A stretch of 64,000 nt of DNA. Source: Mermis nigrescens. Taxonomy: Eukaryota > Nematoda > Enoplea > Mermithida > Mermithidae. How positions within the stretch are numbered: the first letter of the stretch is position 1; each line of letters opens with the position of its first letter. Under the pieces are notes generated by a model. That model saw only the letters and a list, made by a program, of their open reading frames with translations, searched no databases and was not told where the DNA came from. A program made the position numbers and the translations under genes. The stretch covers positions 62,001 to 126,000 of the forward strand of contig JAVLUZ010000510.1 in NCBI GenBank assembly GCA_036768485.1, in the 5' to 3' direction. Positions 14,791 to 35,703 of this stretch are shown piece after piece.

Positions 14791-15079
14791 AGGAGACCAG
14801 GGAAAAGTCACCTATGCCTGTGAAAGCTTAAGGAATCTGCTAAAAATTGGACTTTCGCGGAAAAACGCAAAAACCGAAGTACATTCTGCGGCCTCTAAAA
14901 AACGTACTCTCACAAAACGTTGCTCACTGACTCAGAAACGATCATAAAGAAGCTTCGATGCTTGTCAAAAACCGATTTAGTTTCTTATCAATATCGAATT
15001 TCACTTTCAATATATAACTAATATTTAGTTAATCGTCAAAAGCTTGATAAAATGAATTATGACAGCGCACCATGTTGGT
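14791..15079. other. Short spacer with foldback fragment
   Basis: 14830-14910 resembles the inner part of the foldback arm seen at 30750-30830 (AACGC-AAAA-CGAAGTA-ATT-TGCGGCCTCTAAAAA). The remainder is AT-rich with nothing recognised. Confidence 0.4.
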
Positions 15080-15790
15080 AGCTGCATCTAATCGCAATGC
15101 ATTCCGTGGTAGCGTGGGGGGTGGGCGAAATCCGGAAAGGAGATGGAAAAGGTGGGTGAAATCCGGAAACGGAAACATAAATGATTGTACACCCGGTTCC
15201 GTCGGGAGTTTTTCCGCCCTGATGGTGGGTCAAAGTTCTGGAACCGGGGTTCCCGAAGTAGGGCTCATCAGGGTGAACACATCCAACCCCGTTTCCGGCA
15301 CTTTGAACCACGTCCAGAGCGCAGAAAGCCCCGACGGAATCGGGGTCAACATCGCATATTAATAACGGGAAATCCCTTCCCTAGCCCCAAAACCCCTTTT
15401 AGTGGGAAAAAGTTTGCCGAAAACGGGGCTGGGGGTGTTCACTTCGATGAATCCTACTAGGAAATCCCGTTTCGGGACTTTGGACCACCCTCAAGGTAGA
15501 GAAAGCCCCGACGGAACCAGGTCAGCATCACATATAAATAATGGGATACCCCGTTTCCGAACTCCAAAGCCCCCTTCGATGGGAGAAATTTTACCGAAAA
15601 TGAGGTTGGGGTGTTCACACTGATGGGCTATGCTGGGGAACTCCGCTTCGGGCACTTTGGACCACTCCAGGGCAGAGAAAGCTCCGATGGAATTGGGGTC
15701 AGCACCACATGTACCGAGGTCCCCGTTTCCGAGCCCCAAAACCCCCTTCTCTGGTAGAAATTTGCTGAAAAAGAGCATAACCTAACAAAG
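15080..15790. repeat. GC-rich 180-bp tandem array with inverted unit
   Basis: Three direct units begin near 15285, 15467 and 15645 (spacing 182 and 178 bp). Each contains CGTTTC-GGCACTTTGGACCAC, an AGAAAGCCCCGACGGAA block and a CCCCCTT-GATGGGAGAAATTT block. A further partial unit at about 15187-15270 lies in the opposite orientation. The array is much richer in G and C than its surroundings. Overlapping frames exist on both strands but they follow the repeat and are not credible genes. Confidence 0.8.
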
Positions 15791-15855
15791 CGCCACGCAT
15801 TTCTGAATTATTCGAAAATTCTCAAATATGCGACAAATGAAATTTTTCTCATTTA

Positions 15856-16021
15856 TACTCTGTTCCACATGACGTTGGGCATACATTTTAAGAATTTTTT
15901 CGACACTTAGCCGATAGATTAAGATAATTGCCTAATCAGATCAATGCTATAATCGAAATCTGTCAGATATGTCAAGATAGGTTTTAAAAATTATGCCCGA
16001 ACTTGCGTGAAACAGTCTATA
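15856..16021. mobile_element. CTGTTTC-type MITE, copy 1
   Basis: A 166-bp segment with imperfect inverted ends (CTGTTCCACA... and ...GTGAAACAG). It is collinear with 28811-28973, sharing ACATTTTAAGAATTTT, TTAGCCGA, ATGCTATAAT-GAAATCTGTCAG and GTTTTAAAA. TA dinucleotides lie at both borders. Small TIR elements with a TA target suggest a mariner-like or PIF-like non-autonomous element. Confidence 0.6.
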
Positions 16022-16149
16022 GTTACCTCCGTACATATATACAGTGTAAAGGGTCTTTGCAGCGGAAAAGTAAGAAGCAGTGCTGCATATTTTTGTATAA
16101 TTTTTCATATCCTTTTTTAACGATCTTCCTGTCATTGCTCATAAACTTT

Positions 16150-16450
16150 GTTGTTCCTGTTTTTGTTTTTTCAGTTTATATTCCCGCTCGATCCTTCATT
16201 TTTTCCGTACTTTTATTCTTCCATCCATCCATCCATTCTACCATTCTCCCGTTCTTCCGTCCTTCCCGTTCTTCCCATTCTTCCGTCTTTCTCTTCTTCC
16301 AGTCCTTCCATTCTTCCGTCCTTTTCGTTTTTTCCCATACTTCCCATACTTCCCGTTCTTCCCATTCTTCCGTTCTTTCGTCCTTCCGTCCTACCCGTAC
16401 TTGCCATACTTCCTTTCTTTCCTTCTTCCGCTCTTCACGTTCAACTTGTA
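16150..16450. repeat. Pyrimidine-rich CTTCC minisatellite
   Basis: Irregular tandem units of about 10-12 nt of the type CTTCCCATTCTTCCGT, almost pure C/T on the + strand. Repetitive frames on both strands (Ser/Phe/Pro-rich or Gly/Arg/Met-rich) are not treated as genes. Confidence 0.85.
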
Positions 16451-18234
16451 CGTACTTACATATTCTTTGTACATGTTAAGCATACCTACTTCTGATTCTA
16501 TTTCGCTATCGTCAACATGTAGAAGGATGTACGGGTTGGGCCAAAACTATGACAAGTACAGCCGATTTCAAACACTTTTGCAAAACAATTTGTGATATTT
16601 GTCCATTTTTTACCTGCCTTGTTTTTTGAGACAATTTTCCTCTTTATATAGCCGGTTTCCCGGTCTGTGAGGTGCGAGATCAACCAAAGAGCTTTTTTGA
16701 GCTAAAATGGCTTGACGAACGCTAAAGTAGCTTAAAAACTATCATAATTGACAATTTTTGGTCAATTGCAAGCAATGTAGCGAAAAATCCTCCATTTTCT
16801 TATCGATTTTGGAAAAAGTTTTGCTCTTTTCCGAAAATAATAAATTATGCATTTGGTCCTACTCGAGTTCCGATTCCTTAATCCTCCACCACATGCATGT
16901 CTTATCTGGCGCATCAATTACCCAGCAGCGTGCGTATGCATATTTGCACATGATCTAGACCTTCAGAAAATAAAACTACCCGTCAAAACTACAAAAACCC
17001 CCCTTAAAAAGCAAAAAAATCTAAAAAGTAAAAAATTAGATTTGACGACTTTTAGCAACCGCCTTGACCGAAATATTTTCGAAACAGCTCTGCGGCGGTG
17101 CGATTAGGCATGCAGGTCTGTAAATATATATTTTCGATTAGGTACGTAGATATTGTGCATGTTTTTTTCATTTAAAAAAATGACAGAAGCGCATAACAAT
17201 TATTATTGTTATTAAATTCATAAAATATTCAATGCATTCGAGCCTGAATAAAAGACTGAAGTGAAAAAAATTCGATTAAAGGACTAAAATGAAAAAAAAC
17301 CGTTAAAAATTATTCAATAAATCGCTAAACAATTTAGATAGCATTATTTCGTTTGCGAATCGATTGAAAAAAGGCACTTTAAATGTTCAGATCATCAAAT
17401 TTGCGTGCATATTAGCAGGCTTACAAGCAACAAAACACTTTTGACCAACTCAACTTATGCAGCTGCAGTAAATAAAAATTGGCACAAGAAGTTGGCCCTC
17501 CTGTTTCCCGAATTCACTCGCCACGTGTCTACACGTATTATGAACTTCTTTTCGAAGCGAAATATGAATTCGGGGCTTGAAACGATGACGCAGTCAAAAA
17601 TATAGAATTTTAGCTTGGCCCTTAGGCGGAAAAGTTATAAGCGGCTTGCAATGCGTAACATTGCTTATTTTCTAGAGTTAGCATTGCGCTTTTTCGAACT
17701 AAGCATGAAGCCTTCAAGTCAGCTAATGATGTGTTTCTAGATTGGGTTGAAGTTTGGAAGCGTTATAAAGTGACTCTGGTTATTTTTATGCGTTTTGCCG
17801 AAACAGATTTACACAGTGTTCTACACTTGCGACGACATACATACGAGTATTTCTATTTTTTTGTGTGATGGTGTTTTTTATATTATTTTTGCAAAACATT
17901 ATTGATATCCTTTTTTATACACCGATGTGCATGCTTTTTTGCTTAACTTGCTGGAAAAAGCATAAAATTATTAAAAACCGAATAGTTTTAGAAAAAGAAA
18001 GTTGAATCAACACCTAATTCATTCCAATTCAATTCGATTGGCTAATTAATCATCAGCTCGAATTTTTTTGCATTAAAGTCCATTTTTTTGTATTGAAGTA
18101 CACTTTTTATTAAACCTTAACTTCATATTTTCTGTCTAGACAATCAATAACGATTTTTCACCATTATTTTCATTTTCAAAACAGCATCGCAATTGCAGAC
18201 TTTTCACACTCCAGTTAAAAGGATTAAGAATCAT
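16451..18234. other. Intergenic region, no gene recognised
   Basis: 16680-17110 holds MITE-like debris (CTAAAATGGC-TTGA... and poly-C/poly-A blocks). The rest is AT-rich sequence without protein-like frames, RNA genes or clear repeats. Confidence 0.4.
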
Positions 18235-18530
18235 ATTTTGAATAGAGTCCTAATTAAGTCTTGACCAGGCATACACCAGGGGTTTGGGGGTCTAGACCTC
18301 CCCAGGACAAAAAAATTAAACGTGAAATCTTCTATAGGAATTGAGGAAAAGGTCAAAAACAAACGAAAAACAAAGTTTTCTTCGAAAGCGTCAGAAATTG
18401 ACCAGAAACTGTGGTTAATATACATAAATTGTGGTTTCATTCGGCATTTATATCAGTTTACAAGGTGATTTCACCCGAAATATCTCACTAGCTGACCCCC
18501 AGACAGGCCGTGATGTTTTATCATGGTCTT
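18235..18530. repeat. 300-bp family MITE upstream of the gene
   Basis: Third good copy of the family at 3525 and 8236. It has a G-rich left end (GGGGTTTGGGGGTCTAGACC), an internal TTGACCAGAAACTGTGG-like block and a GCTGACCCCCAGAC right end followed by ATCATGGTC. It lies about 140 bp upstream of the start codon of the following gene. Confidence 0.6.
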
Positions 18531-18652
18531 GCATTTCTCGAAAAGGTAATTTAATGCAGTGAAACTAAAGAGAAAGGATTCTATGTCGAATCAAACTTCA
18601 ATTGTAGGATTCACAAGTGATTTGCATATCTTCCTATTTTTTACCAAGAGCA

Positions 18653-18668
18653 TTCAGTTTTCGTTACG

Positions 18669-18671
<3 letters not shown>
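18653..18671 (+). promoter_or_regulatory. Possible initiator next to start codon
   Basis: CATTCAGTTTTCGTTACG lies directly before the ATG at 18669. TCAGTT fits the TCAKTY initiator of arthropod promoters, and A at -3 of the ATG is favourable for initiation. This would give a very short leader. No TATA box is obvious at the expected distance, so this is only suggestive. Confidence 0.2.
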
Positions 18672-26656
<7,985 letters not shown>

Positions 26657-26765
26657 AGAATTTAACGATTCTCTAACACGAGGATTTGCGGAAATTTACA
26701 TATTGTATAAACCGTGTGATCTATAGATAAAAATAGGTACCTACTCGTACTTACCTATCTTATTA

Positions 26766-26771
26766 AATAAA
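26766..26771 (+). terminator. AATAAA polyadenylation signal
   Basis: AATAAA about 110 nt after the TAA stop of the five-exon gene, a suitable distance for its 3' end. Confidence 0.55.
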
Positions 26772-26859
26772 CAAATTTACGATATTTCCGATGACAAAAG
26801 AGACAGCGTGCTGCGTGTTCTTCTATAAAAATAGGTGGTGCTTATAAATTTGATATCCC

Positions 26860-28535
26860 TTCTCGTAGTATGACCATACGTGGGCAGCAAGAAAATTCTG
26901 GGGGGTATAAAATATTTTGAAGGTAAAAAATGGTCTTAACAAGGGGTTTAGAAAAAGTGATTTATTTTTCATTGAGAGATCATATGAAAACTATTGTTAT
27001 AACTGCAAGAAGTAAATTATTGATTTGAGAGATAGTTACTTTTACAGCTGCTGTTGCTAAAGCAACATTGAAAAACGGCGGCGTCGTGATTGATTTCACA
27101 GTCAAAGACAGAATATAAAAACTTTGTTTGGTTTCGAATTTTTGAAAAATTCTCATCGAAAGTTCGGCATTTGATTTAGAAAACATGTGGTCAGCAATTA
27201 CATTATTCAGGGATATGAGGGTGCAAACTTAGCAAGTCCAAGAAACATGCTGAACAAAATTACAAAATTTTATCCATTTTTGCTGATTCTGCATGGTTTT
27301 CAACAAATCTAAAAAACTCATCATGCCCTTGAGTTTAATATAATTGTTGTATTCGGAATTAAAATTTTTAATAAGTTCGGAGTTATATCCTACTACTTCA
27401 ATTTTTTGTTGTTTCTACTTCTATAATTAAATTATCAAGTCATTTATAATTCAGTTTACTTAGTCCACAAATGTTTTGTATTTCAAATTTTATTAGAAAA
27501 TATCAATATTTCTTCGAATGTTGATCCGAATAAATGACAAGATTGCTAAATATATGTATTTATATTGACATTCGATGCGAAGCGCTCTTAACATAGAAAA
27601 CCAATAAGGGTTGATCGGACAGGTCAACCATGCTTGCAAATATGTAGGTCATGTTAGGTTCACAATGCAAAATTGCTGCTGGTTATTTCGATCTAGTATG
27701 CTCATGATAAAAACTGATACTACTTAAAAAAGTTCGAAATTTGATATCATGGATCAAGCGATACGTCAATTCGCACGATTTTCGCAAGTTGCGCTATTTT
27801 TAGAAAAAGTCACGCCATATAATCCGCATAAGATACAACATTTCTCAGTAACAGTCACGATGTTTAGCAATAGATACAGATATTTACCAAAGTCGTAATG
27901 TAAACATAAAATTCTAACATAAACAATTCGAGTTGCAGCTCTCTTTTAGCTTTCATTGGCGAAATCAACCGTTGTCACTGAAACAATACCTTAAATTATT
28001 TAGCCAGCAGAAACGACCGCATTCAATTGTCAAAATTCAGTTATAGAAAAATTAACACGATAAATTCCTATGGCTCCGTTCAATATCCTTCCTAATACTA
28101 GCTAGTAGGTACTACGCTCCTCGAAGACATGAATAAGGCGCATAAAGCAAAAGCACGAGCAATAATTATACGAGTTTCTTCACCCTACATACAATAGAGT
28201 TAACCCGACTACAGAATTTGGCTTTATCACTTAAAGACGTAGCCACGTACCCCAATCATACAAATTCGCTTTTCACACTTGCCTTCTCTTTTCAGCATCA
28301 CATTCGAGTAGCGAATTAAGCTATATCACTTCAAAATATGAAAGCCAACGTCACATTTTGCCATGAAGCTAAACTGCTTCATTATTACTAACCTACCTAT
28401 ACATTCTTTGTACAACGTCATACACATGCGGAGCACTTTTGGCTTTAAAGCAAGCAGTTGCACACATCCATTGCGTCACTTTTTGCGCGCGCTTTCAAAA
28501 TAGTGAAACGTATATATAGATCGGCGGCTGACGCC
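26860..28535. other. Intergenic, no gene recognised
   Basis: Starts with a fragment of the CATACGTGGGCAGCAAG-AAATTCTGGGG repeat (26870-26920). Otherwise AT-rich sequence with short frames only and no recognisable RNA or protein gene. Confidence 0.45.
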
Positions 28536-28539
28536 GCCG

Positions 28540-28732
28540 AAAAATGGTGGTATGGCGAAAAAACACCATTTTTCGACGTTTCTCATCGATCACTATCCAT
28601 TGGCATCAAAAAATTGCGAAGAAAAACGGAAAAATTATCGAAAATTAAATTCTAGGGGTATTTTGATTCCTGGGGTATTTTGATTTCTCGGTGCGTACCC
28701 TCAAACCCCCACGCCCAGGTGTGAGTATGACT
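28540..28732 (-). mobile_element. CAYACSTGGGC-type MITE, truncated
   Basis: Minus-strand copy of the roughly 280-bp family best seen at 53572-53849. It shares GGCGAAAAAACACCATTTTTCGACG, TCACTATCCATTGGCATCAAAAAATT, repeated GGGGTATTTTGATT blocks and a CCCCCACGCCCAGGTGTG end. The opposite end with GTGGGCAGCA is missing. Confidence 0.7.
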
Positions 28733-28810
28733 GTTGCGCTGACTACGACCACACTTTGATATGAAGGTTGAAGGACTGACACCAAAAATCAAATTCAACC
28801 ATCAACTATA

Positions 28811-28973
28811 GCCTGTTTCGCACAACTTTGTGCATAAATTTTAAGAATTTTCATGGACAGTTAGCCGAGGGTTGCGATAATTATATATCAGATAAATGCT
28901 ATAATTGCAATCTGTCAGCTTATTGTCGGAGATTGTTTTAAAACATATGACCGAAGTTGCTGTGAAACAGACT
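28811..28973. mobile_element. CTGTTTC-type MITE, copy 2
   Basis: 163 bp, ends AGCCTGTTTCGCA and TGTGAAACAGACT (inverted). Collinear with 15856-16021 through most of its length. Non-coding. Confidence 0.65.
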
Positions 28974-29039
28974 TTAAATTCTAGGTCTGACAGGGACGCA
29001 AGTATCGCAAAAAACGCAAAACGTATTAGGGAGTCGGTA

Positions 29040-30674
29040 ATATACGAGGGGGTTAGGATTCTCGAGGTCTAAAACACTTCAGACTAATTATGTGTGCTCG
29101 CCTCATCTCTGAATATGGCTATATTGTAGCTGAGTGCTAAGTAGGTACCTATATACGTGTCATAAAATCTGAATACTTTTTGTGGTAGTCCGATGTTAAT
29201 TGACAGCAGGACAATCAACGCGTTGTGCGTATAATCTGCAGTCTATTACTCGGCCATTCAAGCTCAGATAGTCCTCCTTGAAGTGGAATTTTAGACTTAT
29301 TACATAAATGTCATGTGTCGATGGGAAGAAGCAACAGCACACAGTGCAGTGCACATATGGGCATGGGGTTTGTACCCCCCAGAAGTTGAAATACCCCACG
29401 CATATTACTGTAGAACCCCACCCCCAAGAATTCTATTTTTAGTAACATTTTTGGTGATTTACCCCATTCACTGAACCCCCACCAGAATTTTGGTGTTGCC
29501 GTATGAGCGGCTTGTCAGGATCTAGGTAGCTTAGCGTTGGGGATGTCAGCCCGAGAGGACAACCAGAATCAGCACAGCGCGAAAGACCAAAACAAATGTG
29601 TAAGTCACATAAGTACCTGTCATCCTCCGGCGTGGCATATCGATATGAGGCATCCCTTAGCCAAAACCCCAGAGTGCCATCCAGAGACTATGTCCAAGTT
29701 AAATAGATAAAACACCGATTATGTACCTGCGTATGCACACATATGGTCTAAATAATAGAGTAAGTTAAAGCAAGTAATTTTATGGCATTCTGATTCTCCA
29801 TGGTCAAAATAGCTAGCCTGATTTTTCGTTTCAATACCTACAGTAGGACATAAGAAAACAATGTCCGTTTTAATGGACAGCCCATAGGAAGTATCAACTA
29901 TTAAAATTGCATGTGTTAATTGCGTGGGATCTTAGCGTGAGTGCTTCGAAACAATCTTTTTGTGCTATATGCTTAGTGAGAAGAGATTAATTTATTCAGC
30001 TGAATTGTTTACGTATTTATGAATTATCACCGCACTTTAGCAGGAGAGGAGACTCACATCTATAATTTAAAAGGGGTAACATTCTGTGGTCCGTAAAAGC
30101 AATACACGTTTGATCAGAGGACTTAATGTTGGACTAGATTATGAGTTTTCAACGAATAATGTTGCATGGAAGATAAAGTCACTTTAAGTAAGTCACAAAA
30201 AATGGCATTTTTGGTGGTTTTATTAAAACATCATTAGCAATTTGACCCAGTAAAATTATATTTTTCGTATAGACCTTGGCCTGCGCTTTCATGTAAATTA
30301 TTGTTTTTACATTTTATCGGCTTTGCAGTGAGCTATAAGCCCTTAAAAAGTGTCCGTTTTATCGGATATCCATATTTAGGGTTAAACACGCTTTGAAGGA
30401 AGTAATTAGTAAACTGACCTACTTCCAGCGAGTCGAGAGACTGATTTAAATTGAATCTATGTAACTAAGTTCACGAATCACGTTTTAAACATATGAAAGA
30501 ACTTCATGGACGGGTTCATTCCACAAACATGCATTAGTGTAAGTAGGTACACTTATTTACAAAAACCATTGAAGTCAATTTACGGGAGGTAAATTAATAA
30601 TTTAATGGAATGTTTAAACTTTAAGTTTTTTTTCTCTTGGTTTTCAACTCTCGCTTAACAAGCTCATTTTTCAA
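29040..30674. other. Intergenic region with one MITE
   Basis: 29355-29505 is a short relative of the CAYACSTGGGC family (GGGCATGGGGTTTGTACCCCCC ... ACCAGAATTTTGGTGTTGCC). From 29520 to 30670 no gene, RNA or clear repeat is seen. Confidence 0.45.
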
Positions 30675-33600
30675 TACTTGGAATTGTAGATTGTAAAGGA
30701 TGTTAAAGAAGGGGACTCGGAAATAGCTACCTTAAGTCGCAAAATCTGATAAAAATCACATTTTCTCTAAGCAACGCCAAAAATCGAAGTATATTATGCG
30801 GCCTCTAAAAAGTGTCTCTTTTAAATAATTTTCAAAGTTTCAGGTGAGAGTGTATAAACGAAATCTATAATGTTTACTTTTTTAAATTGCTGGCAAGTAG
30901 CAACACTGACTAGCTTCGTATCCTGATTGATAGAAAACTAAGTGGTATTGTATTTAAAGATGTTTTATTTTGTTATGAGCATTATTGAAAGCAAAGCAGG
31001 GGCCGATTGATTAGTTCACACAGTCGTTACGGGCATGATAGTGTACATACATTTAGTCTGTTTCAAGTCAACTCACGCGTTTCCTACTGTTTTAAACCAA
31101 CAATTTCTTCAATTGTTATGGATGCATCGATGTTTGCTATTTCATTCAATTGGCTTAGAAATACTGTTAGTTTACTCAATATCATTTCCCATAGCTACTG
31201 CACGGCTTACGTGCTGCTTTTTCAATCATTTTTATGGTTAAATATTTATTTTAATGTGTTATCCGCAGAATATACTTCGATTTTTTGCGTTGCTTAGAGA
31301 AAGTGTGATTTTTATCAGATTTTGCGACTTTAGGTAGCTTTTTCCTAGTCCCTCCTTTTACATCCTTGACAATCCACAATTCCAAGTATATTCATCTTTT
31401 TTGTTCCATCGGAGCATTTTTCTTTGCTAGTACCCTACTTTTAATTAGCATGATTTGAGTACATCAGTCAGTAAACACTTACAGTAACATACCACAAAAA
31501 TGACAGCAGTCCTAGAACGCGGAAAACAATATTGTTCTTAACATCTGCATTATCCTTTTCAAACAAGACAACCTTACATTATTTAAACTGATAAAAGTTT
31601 TTCAGCATAAACTTTACGCAAATATCAAGTGTAAGGAACACTAAGGCTCAGATTTGGAAGTAAACTAAATTTGTAGTATAAACTACATATTAATAACAAA
31701 TGAATAGTGCAAACTTTTCACAACTACTAGGTGTAGAGAGAACTAACAGTCAGATTCTCAATTCTGATTTAAAGTAGAACATTTTTAAAAAAATTAAGCT
31801 TCCGCAAGGCTTTAGAACTAAACTTAATATGCAGTGTAGACTTTACACAACCACAGAGTATAAAGACAATTTCAGTCGGATTTGTACTTCTGATATTACT
31901 CTGATATTACGATCAACATTCATTGAAAAATTAAATCTCCACAATGGCCAGAGGACAAATAAATATCAGATGTAAACCACTTTATATCACTTTTGAGTGC
32001 AAACAAACTGGCGTATCACATTTGGTTTCTGGTTCATTTTAGACTTGTTGGCAGAAAAAAACATGACAGAAACACGGTCAACTCCCCCAGTTTTTGACTT
32101 TATACCTCCCGAAAAAGCTAAATATTAATGTTAACAAGCGCAATTCACTGTGACGCGTACCCCTAAGAAAATACTTATTTCTATCCTATTCGACCTCGCC
32201 CGACTTCTGAACAGAGAAAGTTGCGAACAAAAAAATGGACAAACGTATTTTCCACTGTCCACCACATTGTAAACTTTAAAAATCTTAAGCTAACGCCCCT
32301 TTGAGTGTAAATAAATTCGGTTCGGGCCAGTTTGTAGCCCTTTGATTGCAGTACGTTTGTATGTGCCAAACTTATGTTCCGCAAAATATTTGATATGATT
32401 TACCAATCAAAATACGAAAAAACCTCTTTTTTCGCCCATTTTACACCTCATATTTCGAACTTTACGCCCCATAAACAACTCAATATTACGTTTTTTTGAA
32501 CGCGGCTTGCTTTGACGCGTAGCCCTCAAAGGTTACTTTATTTCTATTTCATTCAATTCATCTGAACTCATAAGCGAAAAGGTTGGCAGAGAAATCTTGG
32601 ACAAAATCTGTTTTTTTACTCATCCACTAAAGTGTAAAGTTTAAACCCCTGGTACTAACTGCGTATTGATTGTTGAAAGTTTGCTGGTAAGCAGAAGATA
32701 GCCCTTGATCCGTAGTACATTTCTGTCAGAAAAAATTTCTTGAAACTCAAAACGGAGTTGTTGGCAGACATAAACAAGTCGAAAAACTCGACCAAAATGT
32801 GTCTTTTCACCCCAAGATTTTCGCACTCTTTACATTCCCATTCGAGAACTAGGGCAAAATTCAAAAAACAGAAAACTGTGTAATCTGCAGAACCTAACTA
32901 GATGAATAAGTCAAATGAAGTGCATGGTTTTGCCAAAAGAAATAAAAAAATGAAAAAGGTAGTATTTAGAAGACTTGAACCCATTATTCGTTTTTTAAAT
33001 CCATATGCGAGAACGGATACGTCAGCCATTGCACCAACTCAACTCGCAGCCAAGATTTCAGCTTGATTATACTATATTGAAAAATATTCAGCATTCTACT
33101 GAAGTTTAGGAATAGTGCATTTATGATAATAAAAATAATTTATTAAAGACGAGTCAAAAAACTCTGAAATAAGAAAAATCTGATCAAACAATATGCAACA
33201 CGGAGTTATCTATCGGCATTAGAAAATAGATGTTTAATTCAAAGTTCATCTCATCATACCTTAACAAACACTGGCTGTAGAAAAGCTTAAAGGTCAGATT
33301 CGTTATTCTGACCTTACGAAGCACATTTTTAAATTCATCACCCCTGACGCTCTGGGCGGAAAAAAATTTTTAGTGTATAGTTTACACCTGCACTAATAAC
33401 GCAATATTGATTGTAAAGAAACAAAATAAATTTTGACGTGTAGCGCTTAGGACGAGGCACATGTCTACTAAGTGGAGAATATGGCAGGAAAAAATATTTT
33501 TTGTCCAGGACTCTTCACAATAAACCGCCTCTAAATTTGAAAATATTACTCTAAAAAATAAAAAAGGCTCCCTTAGATTTTATAACTGCCTACCTTTTAA

Positions 33601-33726
33601 AACCAATCAGACTGCATAGAATGTAAAACTAAGTTAGATATGCTTGTGCACATGAAAACAGTAAAAAACGGGCTAATTTACACTCCTGTGCAACAACTAA
33701 TAAGTATAAAGAACTTTTAAGACCAG
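30675..33726. mobile_element. Foldback-like element, copy 2 (left portion)
   Basis: Inner arms of about 120 bp are nearly perfect inverted copies: 30675-30796 and 31273-31395, both with TACTTGGAATTGT, AAGTCGCAAAATCTGATAAA and CGAAGTAT. The centre (30870-31200) is the direct homologue of 11690-12030 in copy 1. The long right arm (31273-33720) is the reverse complement of 10136-11640. For example, 32330-32400 matches 10400-10460 and 32590-32620 matches 10150-10190. The left arm is truncated near 30675. The element continues at 39083 after an inserted Harbinger transposon. Confidence 0.7.
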
Positions 33727-33900
33727 GGGCCGAGTTTTTCGATGGCGCGCTTTTGTTGAAAGCGCGTTACGCGAGAGCGCCTCTCGAGGGCAAGCGCGCT
33801 ACCGAAGCGCGGGTCGAAAGCGGGTTTTTCGAACCGTTTTTGACCCATGCTTTCACCCGCCCTTACGAAAGCGCGCTTTCAATAGCGTGCTGGCAGTTGT
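33727..33900. repeat. Left subterminal AAAGCGCG/CGCGCTTT array
   Basis: GCGC-rich block with repeated GAAAGCGCG and CGCGCTTTC 8- to 9-mers in both orientations (e.g. 33748, 33758, 33868, 33878), matching the block at the right end. It is probably a set of binding sites for the element's transposase or Myb protein. Confidence 0.75.
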
Positions 33901-34019
33901 TTGTCTTTGTTGAAGTAGGTAATCGTTCTATTTGGTTTGGATTAGGTAACCCATCCGCCTAACTAATCTTTCATTTAGGTACACTATGAATAGTCCACAT
34001 TTACCTATGGTCAGCTAGC

Positions 34020-35703
34020 ATGGACGACGTTAGTAATACTAAATTAAAGCGGCTTCCTTCTTTAACGCCGGGTGAACGAATAATATTATTGCAGTTTGTA
34101 AGGGAGAACAAAGACGTCATATTGTGCAAGGACGGCAAACCGGGCAGCAATACCCAAAAACTGGATAAGTGGGCGAAGGCAAGGAACGTTTTTTGTATTT
34201 AGCATATTGCAAGTTATTTATTTGTAAATTATTCATCAAACTCAGTATTAAATTTTTTGCAAGAATGCTTTAACTAAAAACGTATTTTATCATTATTTTT
34301 TGTGGATACTTACCTTGTTTAAACATGTAACTTTATGTTACAGTTCGCCGAAACGATCAATGGCACGTCGACCACGCAACGCACAGGCAAACAGTATCGG
34401 CGATGTTGGCAAAATATTGCCGAGGATGCTAGAAAAAATCTTTCCGTTTTCAAGAAAAAAGCGACGTAAGTCATATGAAATGTATTGATGAGTGGGTGGG
34501 ATGGGAGAAGTGAAATAATTTATAATTTTTGCATAAAGCAATGTTTGGCGAAAAATATTTCAGGAAAAGTAATTGATAATGAAGGAAAATAAGTTTCAAG
34601 AATAGAAAAGTTGAATAAGTAACTAGAATGCTGCGTTGTTTATTGATTTCAAACATCTTCAAAAAATTTAATGCAAGTCATTTTCTTATTTGTGATCGTT
34701 AATTTGTCCCCCATTGTTTGTCACCACTCCTAACGCCAAGAAATTATTGTTACCAAATCTTACACCAATCGTTTATGTGGCGTATTGTTTTTAATTTAGA
34801 CTTTTTGGTAACGACCGTTTTGCTATAAGTTGGTTACTATAGCGACGTTATACATACTAACACTAACTAAATTGTTGTAAAATGGCCGCCTCCAAAAAGT
34901 GCTAATTTAGCTAGACGCCGATTGTTTGAGATTTTCAATGTGCTTATTTGTTTAGCTCATTTTTCAGACAAAAATGATGCTGGGCAATGTGAAAAGCATT
35001 ATCATAATTTATTTCGAAAACAAATTCCCATTTTATAATTGTTATAGTCCTTGATAAATCCAAGGTTTTTTTGCACATGTTATTGTCTTTGCCTACATAC
35101 AGTATGTAATTCTGTCAACCGTACTACACAACAAGTATTTTCTGCATAATCATTTTTTATTTTAGAAAAACGGGCGGCGGCCCTAATCCTAAAATCTTGA
35201 CCGATGAAGATAAAATCGTGTCGGAAATTTATGGTGAAGACTCGTTTTTGATTAGTGGTGAGCCAACAGGTTTTGATTCGACAAGGAGCGTTTCCGTACC
35301 GTTGAATGAATTGGACGATTTTGAAGTTACCGAAGTGGATGAATCGAACATTAGTCAAATTCCGGCGCAATATTTTTCTGAATCTTCCACTCGTGAAATC
35401 AATTCTAATGAAACGTCCAGCGTGCCAGCCGAAGATGTGCCAACTACGTCGAACCATTTTTCTGGCAAACCTGTTAGGAAGTGCAATAAACGAAAAATGG
35501 TGGACGAGGAAGAGCAGGAGTCCGATTCAAAGGAATTTTTACTACGTCAACTGTTGAAGGTGAAGATACGAAAGTGCGAAGTTGAAGAAACGTACTATGC
35601 TACTATGGAATTGAAGGCTCGCATGGAAATTGCAGTTTTATTGCAACAAAATCCAAACTTGCAGCCGGTTATAATTTCTGCGCCTGAGTCCAAGAAAAAT
35701 TGA
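34020..35703 (+). CDS. Harbinger Myb/SANT-like DNA-binding protein
   Basis: Three exons: 34020-34187, 34344-34465 and 35166-35703 (phases 0 and 2), about 275 aa. Residues about 14-105 form a Myb/SANT-like domain (Myb_DNA-bind_5 type). They run from ERIILLQFVRENKDVI through KWAKARN, RTGKQYRRCWQNIAEDARKN and a final TGGGPNP. That TGGGP signature follows the domain in animal Harbinger partners. An acidic middle and a charged helical C-terminus (KEFLLRQLLKVKIRKCEVEE) follow and may form a coiled coil. In characterised Harbingers this protein binds the element's DNA and helps bring the transposase to the nucleus. The exon 1 donor (AAC|GTTTTT) is weak but is the only one giving the right phase. The frame appears intact. 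Confidence 0.82.

Noticed and set aside
15057..15778. Several overlapping frames on both strands
   Set aside because: They follow the 180-bp GC-rich tandem repeat, overlap each other and show no domain.
16003..16495. Ser/Phe-rich 158-codon frame
   Set aside because: Generated by the CTTCC minisatellite; amino-acid content mirrors the repeat.
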